Shown here in pieces: positions 36,659 to 45,762 of a stretch of 64,000 bases of DNA. Source of the DNA: Variovorax sp. TBS-050B (GTDB lineage: Bacteria; Pseudomonadota; Gammaproteobacteria; Burkholderiales; Burkholderiaceae_C). Where the stretch lies: positions 558,001-622,000 of the forward strand of contig NZ_JARXYR010000002.1 in assembly GCF_029893635.1 (NCBI RefSeq). Direction: 5' to 3'. Made by a program: the position numbers and the translations under genes. Each line of letters opens with the position of its first letter. Position 1 is the first letter of the stretch. The notes under the pieces were generated by a model. It saw only the letters and a list, made by a program, of their open reading frames with translations. It was not told the DNA's origin and did no database searches.

Positions 36659-37537
36659 TCAGGCCTGCTTGCCGAGCGTGCGCAGCGCCCGCCGCACGAT
36701 GTAGCGCGTGGCCGGCGTGTCGGATTCCGCCAGCCAGCGCGCGCCGAGCCGGTCGACCCATTCGGGCTGGGTCTTGCTCGCGTCGTTGAGCCAGTTCGCC
36801 ACTGAGTTCTGCACGTAGCGGCTGTCGTCGGCGCGCAGCGCCTCGAGCAGCGGCAGCGCGCGCCAGGGTTCGGCCTTGAGCGCCTCGATCTGCACGCACC
36901 ACACGCCGCGCGGCCGCGTGAGTTCGCTCGCGAAGCGGCGGATGTTCGGGTCGGCGTCGGCGGTCCAGGGCTGCAGCAGCACCAGCGCTTCGTCGAGCGC
37001 GTCGATCACCGCGTCGCGCACCGCCATCCAGGCGATCTCGCGCACACCGAAATGCGGGTCGGCGGCAAAGCGCCGCACCGCGTCCAGCCGCGCGGCCAGC
37101 GGCAGGCCCGAGAGCGCGACCCACTGCGCAGCCCAGCAGCGCGCGGCGTCGCTCGCATGCGTGGCAAGCCGGTGGGCGACGGCATCGCGCTCGGCATGGA
37201 CGGCGGCCAGGTCGTAGAGCGCACGCGCGATGTGGCCGTGCCGCTGCATCGGCTTGAACGCAGGGAGCATCGCGAGCGTATCGGCCAGCCGCTCGCTCTC
37301 GGCGTCGAGGCCGATGTGGCGCGCCACGCTGCGTGCGAGCTGCGGCAGCTCCAGCGCCAGGAATTCGTTGAGGTTGACGGTCTCGAGCAGCCCGTCGTTG
37401 AGCCCGCGCAGCACCTCGGGCGGGATCAGCGCGATGCGGAACGCGCCCTTGCGCCCCTTCAGGTGCGCGACGGAAGCGAGCGCGGCGGCGGCAGCGGCGG
37501 CAGCGGCGGCATCCATGGGCACGGCGCGGTCGGACAA
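36659..37537 (-). CDS. DNA alkylation repair protein, AlkC-like HEAT-repeat fold
   Basis: The 292-residue helical protein matches the AlkC/AlkD superfamily: IPPEVLRGLNDGLLETVNL near residue 40, LPQLARSVARHIGLD, HFGVREIAWMAVRDAV, PNIRRFASELTRPRGVW and VQNSVANWLNDASKTQPEW. Such proteins excise alkylated bases such as 3-methyladenine. An Ala run (residues 10-19) is low complexity. It converges on rpoH and shares the terminator region. Lesion specificity is not predictable. Confidence 0.83.
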   Translation of the reverse strand: MSDRAVPMDAAAAAAAAAALASVAHLKGRKGAFRIALIPPEVLRGLNDGLLETVNLNEFLALELPQLARSVARHIGLDAESERLADTLAMLPAFKPMQRHGHIARALYDLAAVHAERDAVAHRLATHASDAARCWAAQWVALSGLPLAARLDAVRRFAADPHFGVREIAWMAVRDAVIDALDEALVLLQPWTADADPNIRRFASELTRPRGVWCVQIEALKAEPWRALPLLEALRADDSRYVQNSVANWLNDASKTQPEWVDRLGARWLAESDTPATRYIVRRALRTLGKQA

Positions 37538-37547
37538 GCCGGCCCGC

Positions 37548-38165
37548 TCAGGACTGCAGCAGCGCCTTCACGTCCGCCACCATCGGCGCCACGCCCGTGC
37601 CGTAGCGCGCATAGAGCCGCAGCCGGCCCTCGGTGTCGTAGACGAAGCTCGCGGCCGAATGGTCCATGGAGTAGCTGGTGGGCGTCTTGCCATCGACCTT
37701 CTTGTAGTAGACCTTGAAGTCCTTGGCCGTGGCGGCGAGCTGCTCGGGCGTGGGGATGAGCGCGACGAAGGCCGGATCGAAGGCCCCCATGTAGGCCTTG
37801 AGCACTTCGGGCGTGTCGCGCGCGGGATCGACGGTGACGAACACCACCTGCAGCTTGTCGGCGTCGCTGCCGAGCTGCTGCTTGACCTGCGCCATCTCGG
37901 TCATGGTGGTGGGACAGACGTCGGGGCACTGCGCGTAGCCGAAGAACAGCACCACCACCTTGCCCTTGAAGTCCGCGAGCGTGCGGACCTTGCCATCGGC
38001 GTCCTTGAGCGAGAAGTCGCGGGCGTAGTCGGCGCCCGTGATGTCGATGGCGTTGAAGCTCGGCTTGGCGGCCTCCTTGCTGCAGGCCGCGAGGCCCAGG
38101 GTGGCGGCCAGGCCGGCCCATGCGGCGCCGCCGGCCATCATTCGAAGGACATTTCGCTTGTTCAT
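37548..38165 (-). CDS. SCO1/SenC family copper protein, oxidase assembly
   Basis: This lipoprotein of 205 residues (lipobox GLAAC near residue 27) has a thioredoxin fold. The copper ligands are CPDVC in GYAQCPDVCPTTMTEM and a distal His in YSMDHSAASF. It helps load copper into the CuA site of cytochrome oxidase subunit II. It is the last gene of the leftward oxidase cluster, 11 bases after ctaB. A start at 38177 (MQPSMNK), overlapping the ctaB stop, is possible. Confidence 0.94.
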   Translation of the reverse strand: MNKRNVLRMMAGGAAWAGLAATLGLAACSKEAAKPSFNAIDITGADYARDFSLKDADGKVRTLADFKGKVVVLFFGYAQCPDVCPTTMTEMAQVKQQLGSDADKLQVVFVTVDPARDTPEVLKAYMGAFDPAFVALIPTPEQLAATAKDFKVYYKKVDGKTPTSYSMDHSAASFVYDTEGRLRLYARYGTGVAPMVADVKALLQS

Positions 38166-38176
38166 GGACGGTTGCA

Positions 38177-39082
38177 TCAGCGCAGGTAGTGGTCGACGAG
38201 CAGTGCCGCGAACAGCACGCTCAGGTGGATCAGCGAGAAGCGGAAGGTCTTCCGCGCCAGCGTGTCGGAGTAGTTGCGCCAGAGCGCGAACGCATAGCCG
38301 GTGAAGCCGATGCTCACGGCCACCGCCACGACGAGGTAGAGCCATCCGCTCATGCCGTAGATGAAGGGCATCAGGCAGGCGGCGAACAGGATGAAGGTGT
38401 AGAGCAGCACCTGCAGCCGCGTGAACTCGTTGCCGTGCGTCACGGGCAGCATCGGCAGGCCGGCCTTGCGGTAGTCCTCGACGCGGTAGAGCGCCAGCGC
38501 CCAGAAGTGCGGCGGCGTCCACAGGAAGATGATGAGGAACAGGACCAGCGCCTGCGGCCCCACCTCGCCCGTCATCGCGGTCCAGCCGAGCACCGGCGGC
38601 ATCGCGCCCGAGGCGCCGCCGATCACGATGTTCTGCGGCGTGAGCGGCTTCAGGATCACGGTGTAGATCACCGCATAGCCCACGAAGGTGGCGAAGGTTA
38701 GCCACATCGTGAGCGGATTGACCTTGAACCACAGCAGCGCCGAGCCGGCCGCGCACAACACCGCCGAGAACACCAGCGCCTGCAGGTCGCTGAGCTGCCC
38801 GCGCGCCGTGGGTCGCCAGGCGGTGCGTTTCATCTTGGCGTCGATGCCCTTCTCGACCAGGCAGTTGAACGCCGCCGCAGCGCCCGCCACGAGCCAGATG
38901 CCGATGCATGCGAGCGCGGCGCGCTGCACGTCGGCCCAGGTCGGCAGGCCGGGCACGGCCAGCACCATGCCGATGAGCGCGCAGAAGACGATCAGCTGCA
39001 CCACGCGCGGCTTGGTGAGCGCATAGAACTGACGCAGCACGCCGACGGTGCTGGTCTGCTGCACGGAAATCGGCGTGCTCAC
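38177..39082 (-). CDS. ctaB: Protoheme IX farnesyltransferase (heme O synthase)
   Basis: This membrane prenyltransferase converts heme B to heme O, the precursor of oxidase heme A. The 301-residue protein has about nine helices. The prenyl-diphosphate motif is [20 protein letters not shown] and the second aspartate-rich loop is [16 protein letters not shown]. Its ATG overlaps the ctaA stop. The downstream SCO gene completes the assembly functions. Confidence 0.96.
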   Translation of the reverse strand: MSTPISVQQTSTVGVLRQFYALTKPRVVQLIVFCALIGMVLAVPGLPTWADVQRAALACIGIWLVAGAAAAFNCLVEKGIDAKMKRTAWRPTARGQLSDLQALVFSAVLCAAGSALLWFKVNPLTMWLTFATFVGYAVIYTVILKPLTPQNIVIGGASGAMPPVLGWTAMTGEVGPQALVLFLIIFLWTPPHFWALALYRVEDYRKAGLPMLPVTHGNEFTRLQVLLYTFILFAACLMPFIYGMSGWLYLVVAVAVSIGFTGYAFALWRNYSDTLARKTFRFSLIHLSVLFAALLVDHYLR

Positions 39083-40305
39083 GCGGCGGCCTCCCTGGGG
39101 TTGGTGTGTGGGCCCGGCGCGCCCGGCGCCCGGTTGTCGTGGTCATGTACCGCCATGGTGGCGGGCGCGCGGCGGCTTTCGCAGATGGCCCACGTCAGCA
39201 CCACCGCCAGGGCCGCGGCGCCGCCGGTGTGGAGCACGGCGGCGGCGAGCGGCCAGCCGAGCAGCACGTTGCCGAGCCCGGTGGCGAGCTGCAGCAGCGC
39301 GAGCCCCGCGAGCCAGCGCGCCTGCGGCCGCAGCGCGGCAATGGCGCGAAGACGCCAGGCGAGCACGCCGAGCGCTGCGAACACTGCATAGGCCATCAGC
39401 CGGTGCGTGTAGTGGATCGCCGTGAGCGCGGAGAAATCGAGCGGTGCGCCGTCGCCGGTCACGCCGAGGTGGCGCCAGATCTCGAAGCCCTGGACGAAGT
39501 TCATCGGCGGCCACCAGCTGCCCTGACAGGTCGGGAACTGGGTGCAGGCCAGCACGGCGTAGTTGGTGCTGACCCAGCCGCCGAGCGCGATCTGCAGCAG
39601 CAGCAGCGCCGAAGTGAGCATCAGCCCCATGCGCAGCCCCGGCGACACGACCACGGGCAGGCGGTCGGCGGCGGCCTGCCGGTAGCGCACCGCCTGGATG
39701 CACAGCAGCACCAGCAACACCACGGCGCCCAGCAGGTGCAGCGTGACGATGGCGGGAAAGAGCTTCCAGGTCACGGTCAGCGCGCCGAAGGCGCCCTGCA
39801 GGCAGACCCACACCAGCGTCGCCGCGGGCCACCAGGCGCTCAGCGTGGCGTGTTCGCCGGCGTCCGCCGGGGCGGGCGCGCGCCGCTGGCGCCGCCGCAC
39901 GATCCAGGTGGCGGCCGCGAGCGTGAGGATCAGCACGCCGACGCCGGTGGCGAGATAGCGGTGGATCATCTCGACCCAGGCCTTGCCGTGCGTCACGGGG
40001 CCGGTCGGCTGGGCCGACTGCGCCATCGCGATCTCGTGGCGCGCGCCCACCGGGCTCGCGTTGCCGTAGCAACCGGGCCAATCGGGACAGCCCAGGCCAG
40101 AGTCGGTGAGCCGGGTGAAGGCGCCGAAGAGCGTGAGGTCGAAGGTGAGGAAGAGCGTGAGCACCGTGAGCGCATGCAGCCGGCGCGCCGGCCCGGCACC
40201 CGCGTTGCGGCGCCAGACCCACAGCAGCGGTCCGAGCGCGATCAGCACGCCGGCCGCCATCAGCCAGGCGATGGGCGTGAGGTCGTAGAGCGAACCGGTG
40301 TCCAT
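39079..40305 (-). CDS. ctaA: Heme A synthase (COX15/CtaA)
   Basis: CtaA oxidises the C8 methyl of heme O to the formyl group of heme A. The 408-residue protein has eight hydrophobic helices. The family motif is [18 protein letters not shown], and a second cysteine pair lies in [11 protein letters not shown]. Histidine ligands are visible in [12 protein letters not shown] and [10 protein letters not shown]. Both cysteine pairs of the redox loop are present. It overlaps ctaB by four bases. Confidence 0.96.
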   Translation of the reverse strand: MDTGSLYDLTPIAWLMAAGVLIALGPLLWVWRRNAGAGPARRLHALTVLTLFLTFDLTLFGAFTRLTDSGLGCPDWPGCYGNASPVGARHEIAMAQSAQPTGPVTHGKAWVEMIHRYLATGVGVLILTLAAATWIVRRRQRRAPAPADAGEHATLSAWWPAATLVWVCLQGAFGALTVTWKLFPAIVTLHLLGAVVLLVLLCIQAVRYRQAAADRLPVVVSPGLRMGLMLTSALLLLQIALGGWVSTNYAVLACTQFPTCQGSWWPPMNFVQGFEIWRHLGVTGDGAPLDFSALTAIHYTHRLMAYAVFAALGVLAWRLRAIAALRPQARWLAGLALLQLATGLGNVLLGWPLAAAVLHTGGAAALAVVLTWAICESRRAPATMAVHDHDNRAPGAPGPHTNPREAAA

Positions 40306-40312
40306 GGTGCGG

Positions 40313-40999
40313 TCAGCGTCCGGCCTCGTCCCACGAGGCCGAGGCGCGCAGCAGGCGGTCGAGGTCGCGCTTGGCGCGCGCCGCGCCCTTGGCGTCCATG
40401 CGGGCGGGGAAGCGCATCATCCAGTTGCCCATCGGGTCGACCACGTACAGGTGTTCCGCCAGCGAATGGCCGGCCACGGGCGCGAGCCATTTGGACAGCT
40501 GCTCGGCCGGCACGCGCAGCACGGTGGCGCCGCGCAGGCCGTTGTCGAGCCGCTCCGGCACCGGCGCCGCGTCGCTCACGAGCCAGACGCGGTCGAGGCG
40601 GTCCTTCTCGCGGCCGAGGCTTTCGCGCAGCTGGCGCTGCAGGTAGAGCTGCTGCTCGCAGAGCGCATCGCAGGCCGCATCGGCCACCGCGACCAGCAGC
40701 CACTGGCCCTTGAGCGTGGCAAGGTCCACCGGCGCACCGGCGCGGTCAGCGACCGTGAGCGCCGGCAGCGTGCGCTGCGGATCGATCAGCTCGCCGTAGA
40801 CGCTGCGGCCCTCGGGGCGGATCACGTAGTAGGTGAAGTACGACGCGATGACGGGCGCGGCGCACATCAGCATCACGGCGATCATCTTCCAGCGCCCGAC
40901 GACCGTGCGACGGCCCTCCGCGCCGTCGAGCGCCTGGTTGGGCGAGGGCATCGAATGCACCGTCAGGCCCAGCGGTTCGTCAGAAGCGGTCGGTTGCAT
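40313..40999 (-). CDS. Oxidase-cluster transmembrane protein, probable assembly factor
   Basis: The 228-residue protein has one N-terminal transmembrane segment (KMIAVMLMCAAPVIASYFTY) and a periplasmic domain. Its pattern resembles a redox-less thioredoxin/SCO fold: LKGQWLLVAVADAACDALC, RVWLVSDAAPVPE and LYVVDPMGNWMMRFP. It always appears between SURF1 and ctaA in Burkholderiales clusters as I remember them. The ATG at 40999 overlaps the SURF1 end by 20 bases. The exact function is unknown; an oxidase maturation role is inferred from context. Confidence 0.83.
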   Translation of the reverse strand: MQPTASDEPLGLTVHSMPSPNQALDGAEGRRTVVGRWKMIAVMLMCAAPVIASYFTYYVIRPEGRSVYGELIDPQRTLPALTVADRAGAPVDLATLKGQWLLVAVADAACDALCEQQLYLQRQLRESLGREKDRLDRVWLVSDAAPVPERLDNGLRGATVLRVPAEQLSKWLAPVAGHSLAEHLYVVDPMGNWMMRFPARMDAKGAARAKRDLDRLLRASASWDEAGR

Positions 41000-41792
41000 C
41001 GCGTGCGCGGCGCCTCGAGCGGCGGATGGGGGCAATGAGTTGGAACCAGACATAGAGGATGACCACGAGGGCTGAGAGCCCGAACCACTGGAATGCATAG
41101 CCGTAGTGCTTCTCCAGACCCAGAGCGGGTGCCGGCCAGTCGCGCTGCAACCCCTCGGAAGCGGCGCCGACCTGCTGCAGCGACACGTCGGTGCGCAGCG
41201 GCAGCTTGGTTTCGGCGCGGAATGCCTCCAGGTCGAGATTCTGCCGGATGGGCGAAGACCCCTCGCCGGCCGGTGCCGAGGCGGCCGCCGCGGGCTTGCC
41301 GAGTTCGAACAGATGGCCGGGCGGCGGCTCGATCAGCCCCGTCACTTCGACGATGCCCGGCGGCGTCTCGACCGCGCCGAGCTGCGTGCGGTCGTTGAAA
41401 TTGCGCTGCACCCAGCCGCGCTGGACCATCACGGTCTGGTCGCTGCCTTCGAGGGCGAAGGGCGTGAGCACGTAGAAGCCCGGCACGCCGTGCATCTGCC
41501 GGTTGTCGAGGTAGACCGTCTGCGGCGACAGCCAGAGCCCGCGCAGGCGCACCGGGCGGTGCAGCGCATTGACCGGCGACTCCAGCGCGAGGAATTCGGC
41601 CTGGTCGAGCGGCGGTTTCTGCTTCTGGGCGTCGATCTCGGCCTGCAGCGCCTCCTTCTGCGCCGCGCGCGAGAGCTGCCAGCGGCCGAGCGACACGGTG
41701 GTCGCGACCGTCAGCAACGCCGCCAGCGTGACCAGCAGGAAGCGGCCTGGCCGCCGGGGCGCCGCTCGGGCGCGGAGAGGTTCGGGCGTCAC
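40980..41792 (-). CDS. SURF1-family cytochrome oxidase biogenesis protein
   Basis: The 270-residue protein has the two-helix SURF1 layout: an N-terminal segment (FLLVTLAALLTVATTVSLGRWQ cut by the GRWQLSRA motif), a periplasmic domain (YLDNRQMHGVPGFYVLTPF, VMVQRGWVQRNFNDRTQL), and a C-terminal helix after HYGYAFQWFGLSALV. SURF1 promotes heme A insertion into subunit I. The start is GTG at 41792, with no ATG at a suitable place. It is divergent from a 73-residue gene 36 bases away. Confidence 0.93.
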   Translation of the reverse strand: MTPEPLRARAAPRRPGRFLLVTLAALLTVATTVSLGRWQLSRAAQKEALQAEIDAQKQKPPLDQAEFLALESPVNALHRPVRLRGLWLSPQTVYLDNRQMHGVPGFYVLTPFALEGSDQTVMVQRGWVQRNFNDRTQLGAVETPPGIVEVTGLIEPPPGHLFELGKPAAAASAPAGEGSSPIRQNLDLEAFRAETKLPLRTDVSLQQVGAASEGLQRDWPAPALGLEKHYGYAFQWFGLSALVVILYVWFQLIAPIRRSRRRARDATDRF

Positions 41793-41828
41793 TGGAGCGG
41801 ATGGGGCGTGCGGCCGATAATCGAGATC

Positions 41829-42050
41829 ATGAAATATTTCATCGCCCTGCTTTTCGTGGGCATCTTCGCGAGCCTGGCCTTCGCGCTCTTCTACATGCTG
41901 AAGGACGGGCGCAACGGGCGCGCCAAGACCGGCGGCATGGCGCGCGCGCTCACCTTTCGGATCGGCCTCTCGGTGGTTTTGTTCCTCTGCATGCTGCTGG
42001 CCTGGAAACTCGGCTACATCCAGCCCACCGGGCTCCCGGTCGGCAAGTAG
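41829..42050 (+). CDS. Small twin-transmembrane protein (DUF2909 type)
   Basis: The 73-residue protein has two hydrophobic helices, FIALLFVGIFASLAFALFYM and IGLSVVLFLCMLLAWKLGYI, joined by a basic loop (KDGRNGRAKTGGMARALTFR). It is the only rightward gene inside the leftward oxidase cluster, a position that is conserved in related bacteria. Function unknown; a role near the oxidase is inferred only from place. A terminator that can act in both directions follows. Confidence 0.87.
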   Translation: MKYFIALLFVGIFASLAFALFYMLKDGRNGRAKTGGMARALTFRIGLSVVLFLCMLLAWKLGYIQPTGLPVGK

Positions 42051-42076
42051 ATGGTGCTCGTTCCACGAGAACCATG

Positions 42077-42104
42077 AAAAAGGCGCCTTTCGGCGCCTTT
42101 TTTT
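42077..42104. terminator. Bidirectional terminator between the DUF2909 gene and ctaE
   Basis: AGGCGCC-TTTC-GGCGCCT is flanked by AAAA on the left and TTTTTTT on the right. It lies 26 bases after the rightward small gene and 24 bases after the leftward ctaE stop, so it can stop transcripts from both. Confidence 0.88.
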
Positions 42105-42127
42105 GGGTTGCATGCCGAGTGGTTCGC

Positions 42128-43009
42128 TCAAAGCCAGTAGACCAGCACGTAGAGGCCGAGCCAGACCACGTCGACGAAGTGCCAGTACCAGGCCGCGCCT
42201 TCGAAGCCGAAGTGCCGCTCGGGCGTGAAGTGGCCCTTCTGCAGGCGCAGCGTGATGAACAGCAGCATCAGCATGCCGATGAACACGTGCAGGCCGTGGA
42301 AGCCGGTCAGCATGAAGAAGGTCGAACCGTAGGCGCCCGAATTGAGCTTGAGGTTCAGATCGGTGTAGAGGTGGAAGTACTCGTAGCCCTGCACGCCGAG
42401 GAAGACCAAGCCGAGCAGCACGGTGAGCCACATGAAGCGGATCGTCTGCGCCCGGTGGCCGACGCGCAGCGCGTGGTGGGCGATGGTGAGCGTGACGCCC
42501 GAGCTCAGCAGCAGCGCGGTGTTGATGGTGGGCAGCCAGAACGGACCGACCGTCTGGAACGGCTCGACGATGTCGGCCGGCGAGCCGGTCGCACCCGGTG
42601 CGACGCTCGGCCACACGGCCTTGAAGTCGGGCCAGAGCAGCGCGTTGTCGAGGCTGCCGAGCGAGGGCAGCGCGTGCGTGCGGGCCCACCAAAGCGCCGT
42701 GAAGAAGGCGCCGAAGAACATCACTTCCGAGAAGATGAACCAGCTCATGCTCCAGCGGTACGAGAGGTCGATCTTGTGGCCGTACTGGCCGCTCTCGCTC
42801 TCGCCGACCGCGGCGCGGAACCACGAGAACAGCGTGCCGAGCCAGATCAGCATGCCGATCAGCAACGACCACGCGCCCCATTGATGGCCGTTGATCCACT
42901 GCCCGGCGCCGAGGATCACGAAGAACAGGCCGATCGCGGACAGGACCGGATAGGCCGAGGGCCCTGGCACGAAGTAGTAGGGCGTGCTGCCGTGGGTGGT
43001 GGGACTCAT
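42128..43009 (-). CDS. ctaE: Cytochrome c oxidase subunit III
   Basis: The 293-residue protein has seven hydrophobic helices. Subunit III landmarks include YYFVPGPSAYPVLSAIGLFF, MSWFIFSEVMFFGAFFTALW and the conserved GFHGLHVFIGMLML, ending in WHFVDVVWLGLYVLVYWL. An AGGAG site precedes the ATG. It is downstream of ctaG and the DUF2970 gene on the same strand. The loop of about 60 residues after helix three is longer than in bovine-type proteins but usual for Burkholderiales. Confidence 0.97.
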   Translation of the reverse strand: MSPTTHGSTPYYFVPGPSAYPVLSAIGLFFVILGAGQWINGHQWGAWSLLIGMLIWLGTLFSWFRAAVGESESGQYGHKIDLSYRWSMSWFIFSEVMFFGAFFTALWWARTHALPSLGSLDNALLWPDFKAVWPSVAPGATGSPADIVEPFQTVGPFWLPTINTALLLSSGVTLTIAHHALRVGHRAQTIRFMWLTVLLGLVFLGVQGYEYFHLYTDLNLKLNSGAYGSTFFMLTGFHGLHVFIGMLMLLFITLRLQKGHFTPERHFGFEGAAWYWHFVDVVWLGLYVLVYWL

Positions 43010-43070
43010 ATCAGCTCCTGGCTTTCTTTCTTCTCTCGATTCGATGGGGTCTGGATCTCGCGGGCCGTGC

Positions 43071-43280
43071 TCAGGACGCAACCACGTGGCGCACCAGCAG
43101 CACCAGCCCGACGATGAAAACGATGACCATGGCAAAGGCCACGGCAATGATGTGCAGCGGATTCAGCTTCGACAGGTCGTCCTGGTAGGCGCTTTTCTTG
43201 CGCACGCCGAAGAACGACCAGCACACGGCCTTCACCGTGCCCCACAGCGTTCCCTTGCGCGGTGTTTCGGGCGCGGTCAC
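43071..43280 (-). CDS. DUF2970 small membrane protein
   Basis: The 69-residue protein has the DUF2970 pattern: GTLWGTVKAVCWSFFGVRK, then YQDDLSKLNPLHIIAVAFAM, and a C-terminal transmembrane helix. This family is found almost only between ctaG and ctaE in beta- and gammaproteobacterial oxidase clusters. Its ATG overlaps the ctaG stop. No function is established. Confidence 0.9.
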   Translation of the reverse strand: MTAPETPRKGTLWGTVKAVCWSFFGVRKKSAYQDDLSKLNPLHIIAVAFAMVIVFIVGLVLLVRHVVAS

Positions 43281-43903
43281 GAGCGGGGCTCATCGGCGGC
43301 ATTCGAAACGGCGGCCACGGGTGCGGCGGGCGTCTTGCCGCCGACCTCGAAGAAGGTGTACGACAGCGTGATGGTCTTCACGTCCTTGGAGATCTTGGGA
43401 TCGATCACGAAGGCCACGGGCCACTGCTTCTTCTCGCCCGCGTCGAGCGTGTACTGGTTGAAGCAGAAGCATTCGAGCTTGTTGAAGTACGGCGCGGCCT
43501 GCTGCGGCGCGTAGCTCGGAATGGCCTGCGCCGCCATGCGGCGGTTCTGCACGTTCTGGAACTCGTACATCACGGTGTTGAGTTCGCCCGGATGCACCTG
43601 CATCGTCCGTGCCGCGGGCTTGAAGTCCCAGAGGCCGCCGCGCACGTTGGAATCGAACTCGACCGTGATGGTGCGGCTGGTGTCGACCTGGGTGTTGTCG
43701 GGCACGCGCACGTTCTTTCCGCCCTTCGCGCCGCCGGGCACCTCGAGCTCGTTGAGCGCGAGGATGTTGATGCCGGTCATTTCGCAGATCGCGCGGTAGA
43801 GCGGCACCAGCGCATAGCCGAACGCGAACATGCCGCAGGCCACCACGGCCAGCTTGCCGACCATGCGGACGTTGGCGCGCCGGATGCGTTGACCGAGGCT
43901 CAT
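43277..43903 (-). CDS. ctaG: Copper chaperone for CuB of cytochrome oxidase (Cox11)
   Basis: This membrane-anchored copper chaperone has 208 residues. One N-terminal helix (GKLAVVACGMFAFGYALVPL) is followed by the CREMTG-like motif YRAICEMTGIN and a periplasmic immunoglobulin-like domain. The copper-binding CFCF lies in KLECFCFNQY near residue 122. It delivers copper to the CuB centre of subunit I. It is followed by the DUF2970 gene with overlapping stop and start. Confidence 0.96.
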   Translation of the reverse strand: MSLGQRIRRANVRMVGKLAVVACGMFAFGYALVPLYRAICEMTGINILALNELEVPGGAKGGKNVRVPDNTQVDTSRTITVEFDSNVRGGLWDFKPAARTMQVHPGELNTVMYEFQNVQNRRMAAQAIPSYAPQQAAPYFNKLECFCFNQYTLDAGEKKQWPVAFVIDPKISKDVKTITLSYTFFEVGGKTPAAPVAAVSNAADEPRS

Positions 43904-43926
43904 GGGCGGTGCTCCGTTCGTCGTCT

Positions 43927-44043
43927 TCAGCGGCCGCTGAACCAGACCATGCGGATCACGAAGCCGAGGAAGAAGATCAAGGCGATGGAGGCCAGCGTGA
44001 GCCCCATGCGGCGGTTGTTCCTCTTCTGTTCGGGCGTGGTCAT
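43927..44043 (-). CDS. Cytochrome oxidase small assembly protein (38 residues)
   Basis: This very short gene encodes a basic N-terminus (MTTPEQKRNNRRMGLTLAS) and one hydrophobic helix ending VWFSGR. It fits exactly between ctaD and ctaG, and comparable micro-proteins at this place are annotated as oxidase small assembly proteins in Burkholderiales. It could be an accessory subunit of the oxidase. Its reading frame, position and composition support it despite its size. Confidence 0.8.
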   Translation of the reverse strand: MTTPEQKRNNRRMGLTLASIALIFFLGFVIRMVWFSGR

Positions 44044-44075
44044 GATCGTCAAGCGGGTGGCCGTGCGCGGACCGT

Positions 44076-45707
44076 TCAGCCGATCACCTTGGTGGCGGTC
44101 GCGTCGAGCTTGGGCGGGTTCTCGAAGGTGTGGAAGGGCGCCGGCGACGGCACTTCCCACTCGAGGCCTTCAGCGGCTTCCCAGGGCTTCTGCGGCGCCT
44201 TCTCGCCCTTGCCGAGCATGTTGGGCAGCACGATGAAGAGGAAGAAGTACACCTGCGCCAGGCCGAACGCGAAGGCACCGACCGAGGCCACCGCGTTGAA
44301 GTCGGCGAACTGCATCGGGTAGTCGGCATAGCGGCGCGGCATGCCCGCCAGGCCCAGGAAGTGCATCGGGAAGAAGGTGACGTTGAACGAGATCAGCGAC
44401 CACCAGAAGTGGATCTTGCCGCGCGTTTCGCTGTACATCACGCCGGTCCACTTGGGCGCCCAGTAGTAGTAGCCCGCGAACATCGCATACAGCGAACCGG
44501 CCACGAGCACGTAGTGGAAGTGGGCCACCACGTAGTAGGTGTCCTGCAGCTGGATGTCGATCGGCGCGACCGCGAGGATCAGGCCCGTGAAGCCGCCCAT
44601 CGTGAACACGAAGATGAAGCCGACCGCGAACAGCATCGGGGTCTCGAAGGTCATCGAACCCTGCCACATGGTGGCGATCCAGTTGAAGATCTTCACGGCC
44701 GTGGGCACCGCGATCAGCATGGTCGCGTACATGAAGAACAGCTGGCCCGTGACCGGCATGCCCGTGGTGAACATGTGGTGCGCCCAGACGATGAACGACA
44801 GGATCGCGATCGACGAGGTGGCGTACACCATCGAGGCGTAGCCGAAGAGCTTCTTGCGCGAGAAGGCCGGCACGATCTGGCTGATGATGCCGAAGGCCGG
44901 CAGGATCATGATGTAGACCTCGGGGTGGCCGAAGAACCAGAAGATGTGCTGGTACATCACCGGGTCGCCGCCGCCGGCGGGGTTGAAGAAGCTGGTGCCG
45001 AAGTGGCGGTCGGTCAGCGTCATGGTGATGGCGCCGGCGAGCACGGGCATCACGGCGATCAGCAGGTAGGCGGTGATGAGCCAGGTCCAGCAGAACATCG
45101 GCATCTTCATCAGCGTCATGCCCGGGGCGCGCATGTTGAGGATGGTGACGATGATGTTGATCGAACCCATGATCGACGAGGCGCCCATGATGTGCATCGC
45201 GAAGATGCCGGCGTCCATCGAGGGGCCCATCTGCAGCGTGAGCGGCGCGTAGAGCGTCCAGCCCGCGGCCGGTGCGCCGCCGGGCATGAAGAACGAACCC
45301 ACCAGCATCAGGGCCGCCGGGATCAGCAGCCAGAAGCTGAAGTTGTTCATGCGCGCGAACGCCATGTCCGAGGCGCCGATCTGCAGCGGGATCATCCAGT
45401 TCGCGAAGCCCACGAAGGCCGGCATGATCGCGCCGAACACCATGATCAGACCGTGCATGGTCGTGAACTGGTTGAACAGCTCGGGGTTCACCACCTGCAG
45501 GCCGGGCTGGAACAGCTCGGCGCGGATCAGCAGCGCGAGCACGCCGCCCACCATCAGCATCGTGAAGCTGAACAGCAGGTAGAGCGTGCCGATGTCCTTG
45601 TGGTTGGTCGCGAACACCCAGCGGCGCCAGCCGGTGGGCGCCTCGTGGTGCTCGTCGTGTGCGTGACCGTCGTGAACGTGACCGTGGGGGTCGAGGACTG
45701 CACTCAT
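44076..45707 (-). CDS. ctaD: Cytochrome c oxidase subunit I
   Basis: The 543-residue catalytic subunit binds heme a, heme a3 and CuB. It starts with a His/Asp-rich segment, then has twelve helices. The active-site loop is [18 protein letters not shown] (CuB His and the Tyr cross-link); HH is in [11 protein letters not shown], and the distal hemes are bound in [12 protein letters not shown]. The K- and D-channel residues appear in place by eye. It lies between ctaC and the 38-residue gene. All helices and ligands are complete. Confidence 0.98.
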   Translation of the reverse strand: MSAVLDPHGHVHDGHAHDEHHEAPTGWRRWVFATNHKDIGTLYLLFSFTMLMVGGVLALLIRAELFQPGLQVVNPELFNQFTTMHGLIMVFGAIMPAFVGFANWMIPLQIGASDMAFARMNNFSFWLLIPAALMLVGSFFMPGGAPAAGWTLYAPLTLQMGPSMDAGIFAMHIMGASSIMGSINIIVTILNMRAPGMTLMKMPMFCWTWLITAYLLIAVMPVLAGAITMTLTDRHFGTSFFNPAGGGDPVMYQHIFWFFGHPEVYIMILPAFGIISQIVPAFSRKKLFGYASMVYATSSIAILSFIVWAHHMFTTGMPVTGQLFFMYATMLIAVPTAVKIFNWIATMWQGSMTFETPMLFAVGFIFVFTMGGFTGLILAVAPIDIQLQDTYYVVAHFHYVLVAGSLYAMFAGYYYWAPKWTGVMYSETRGKIHFWWSLISFNVTFFPMHFLGLAGMPRRYADYPMQFADFNAVASVGAFAFGLAQVYFFLFIVLPNMLGKGEKAPQKPWEAAEGLEWEVPSPAPFHTFENPPKLDATATKVIG

Positions 45708-45762
45708 TTCGTTGTTCCTTGCAATTTCTTCGTCGCGTGGCGCTCGGGCTCGATCTTCGCGA

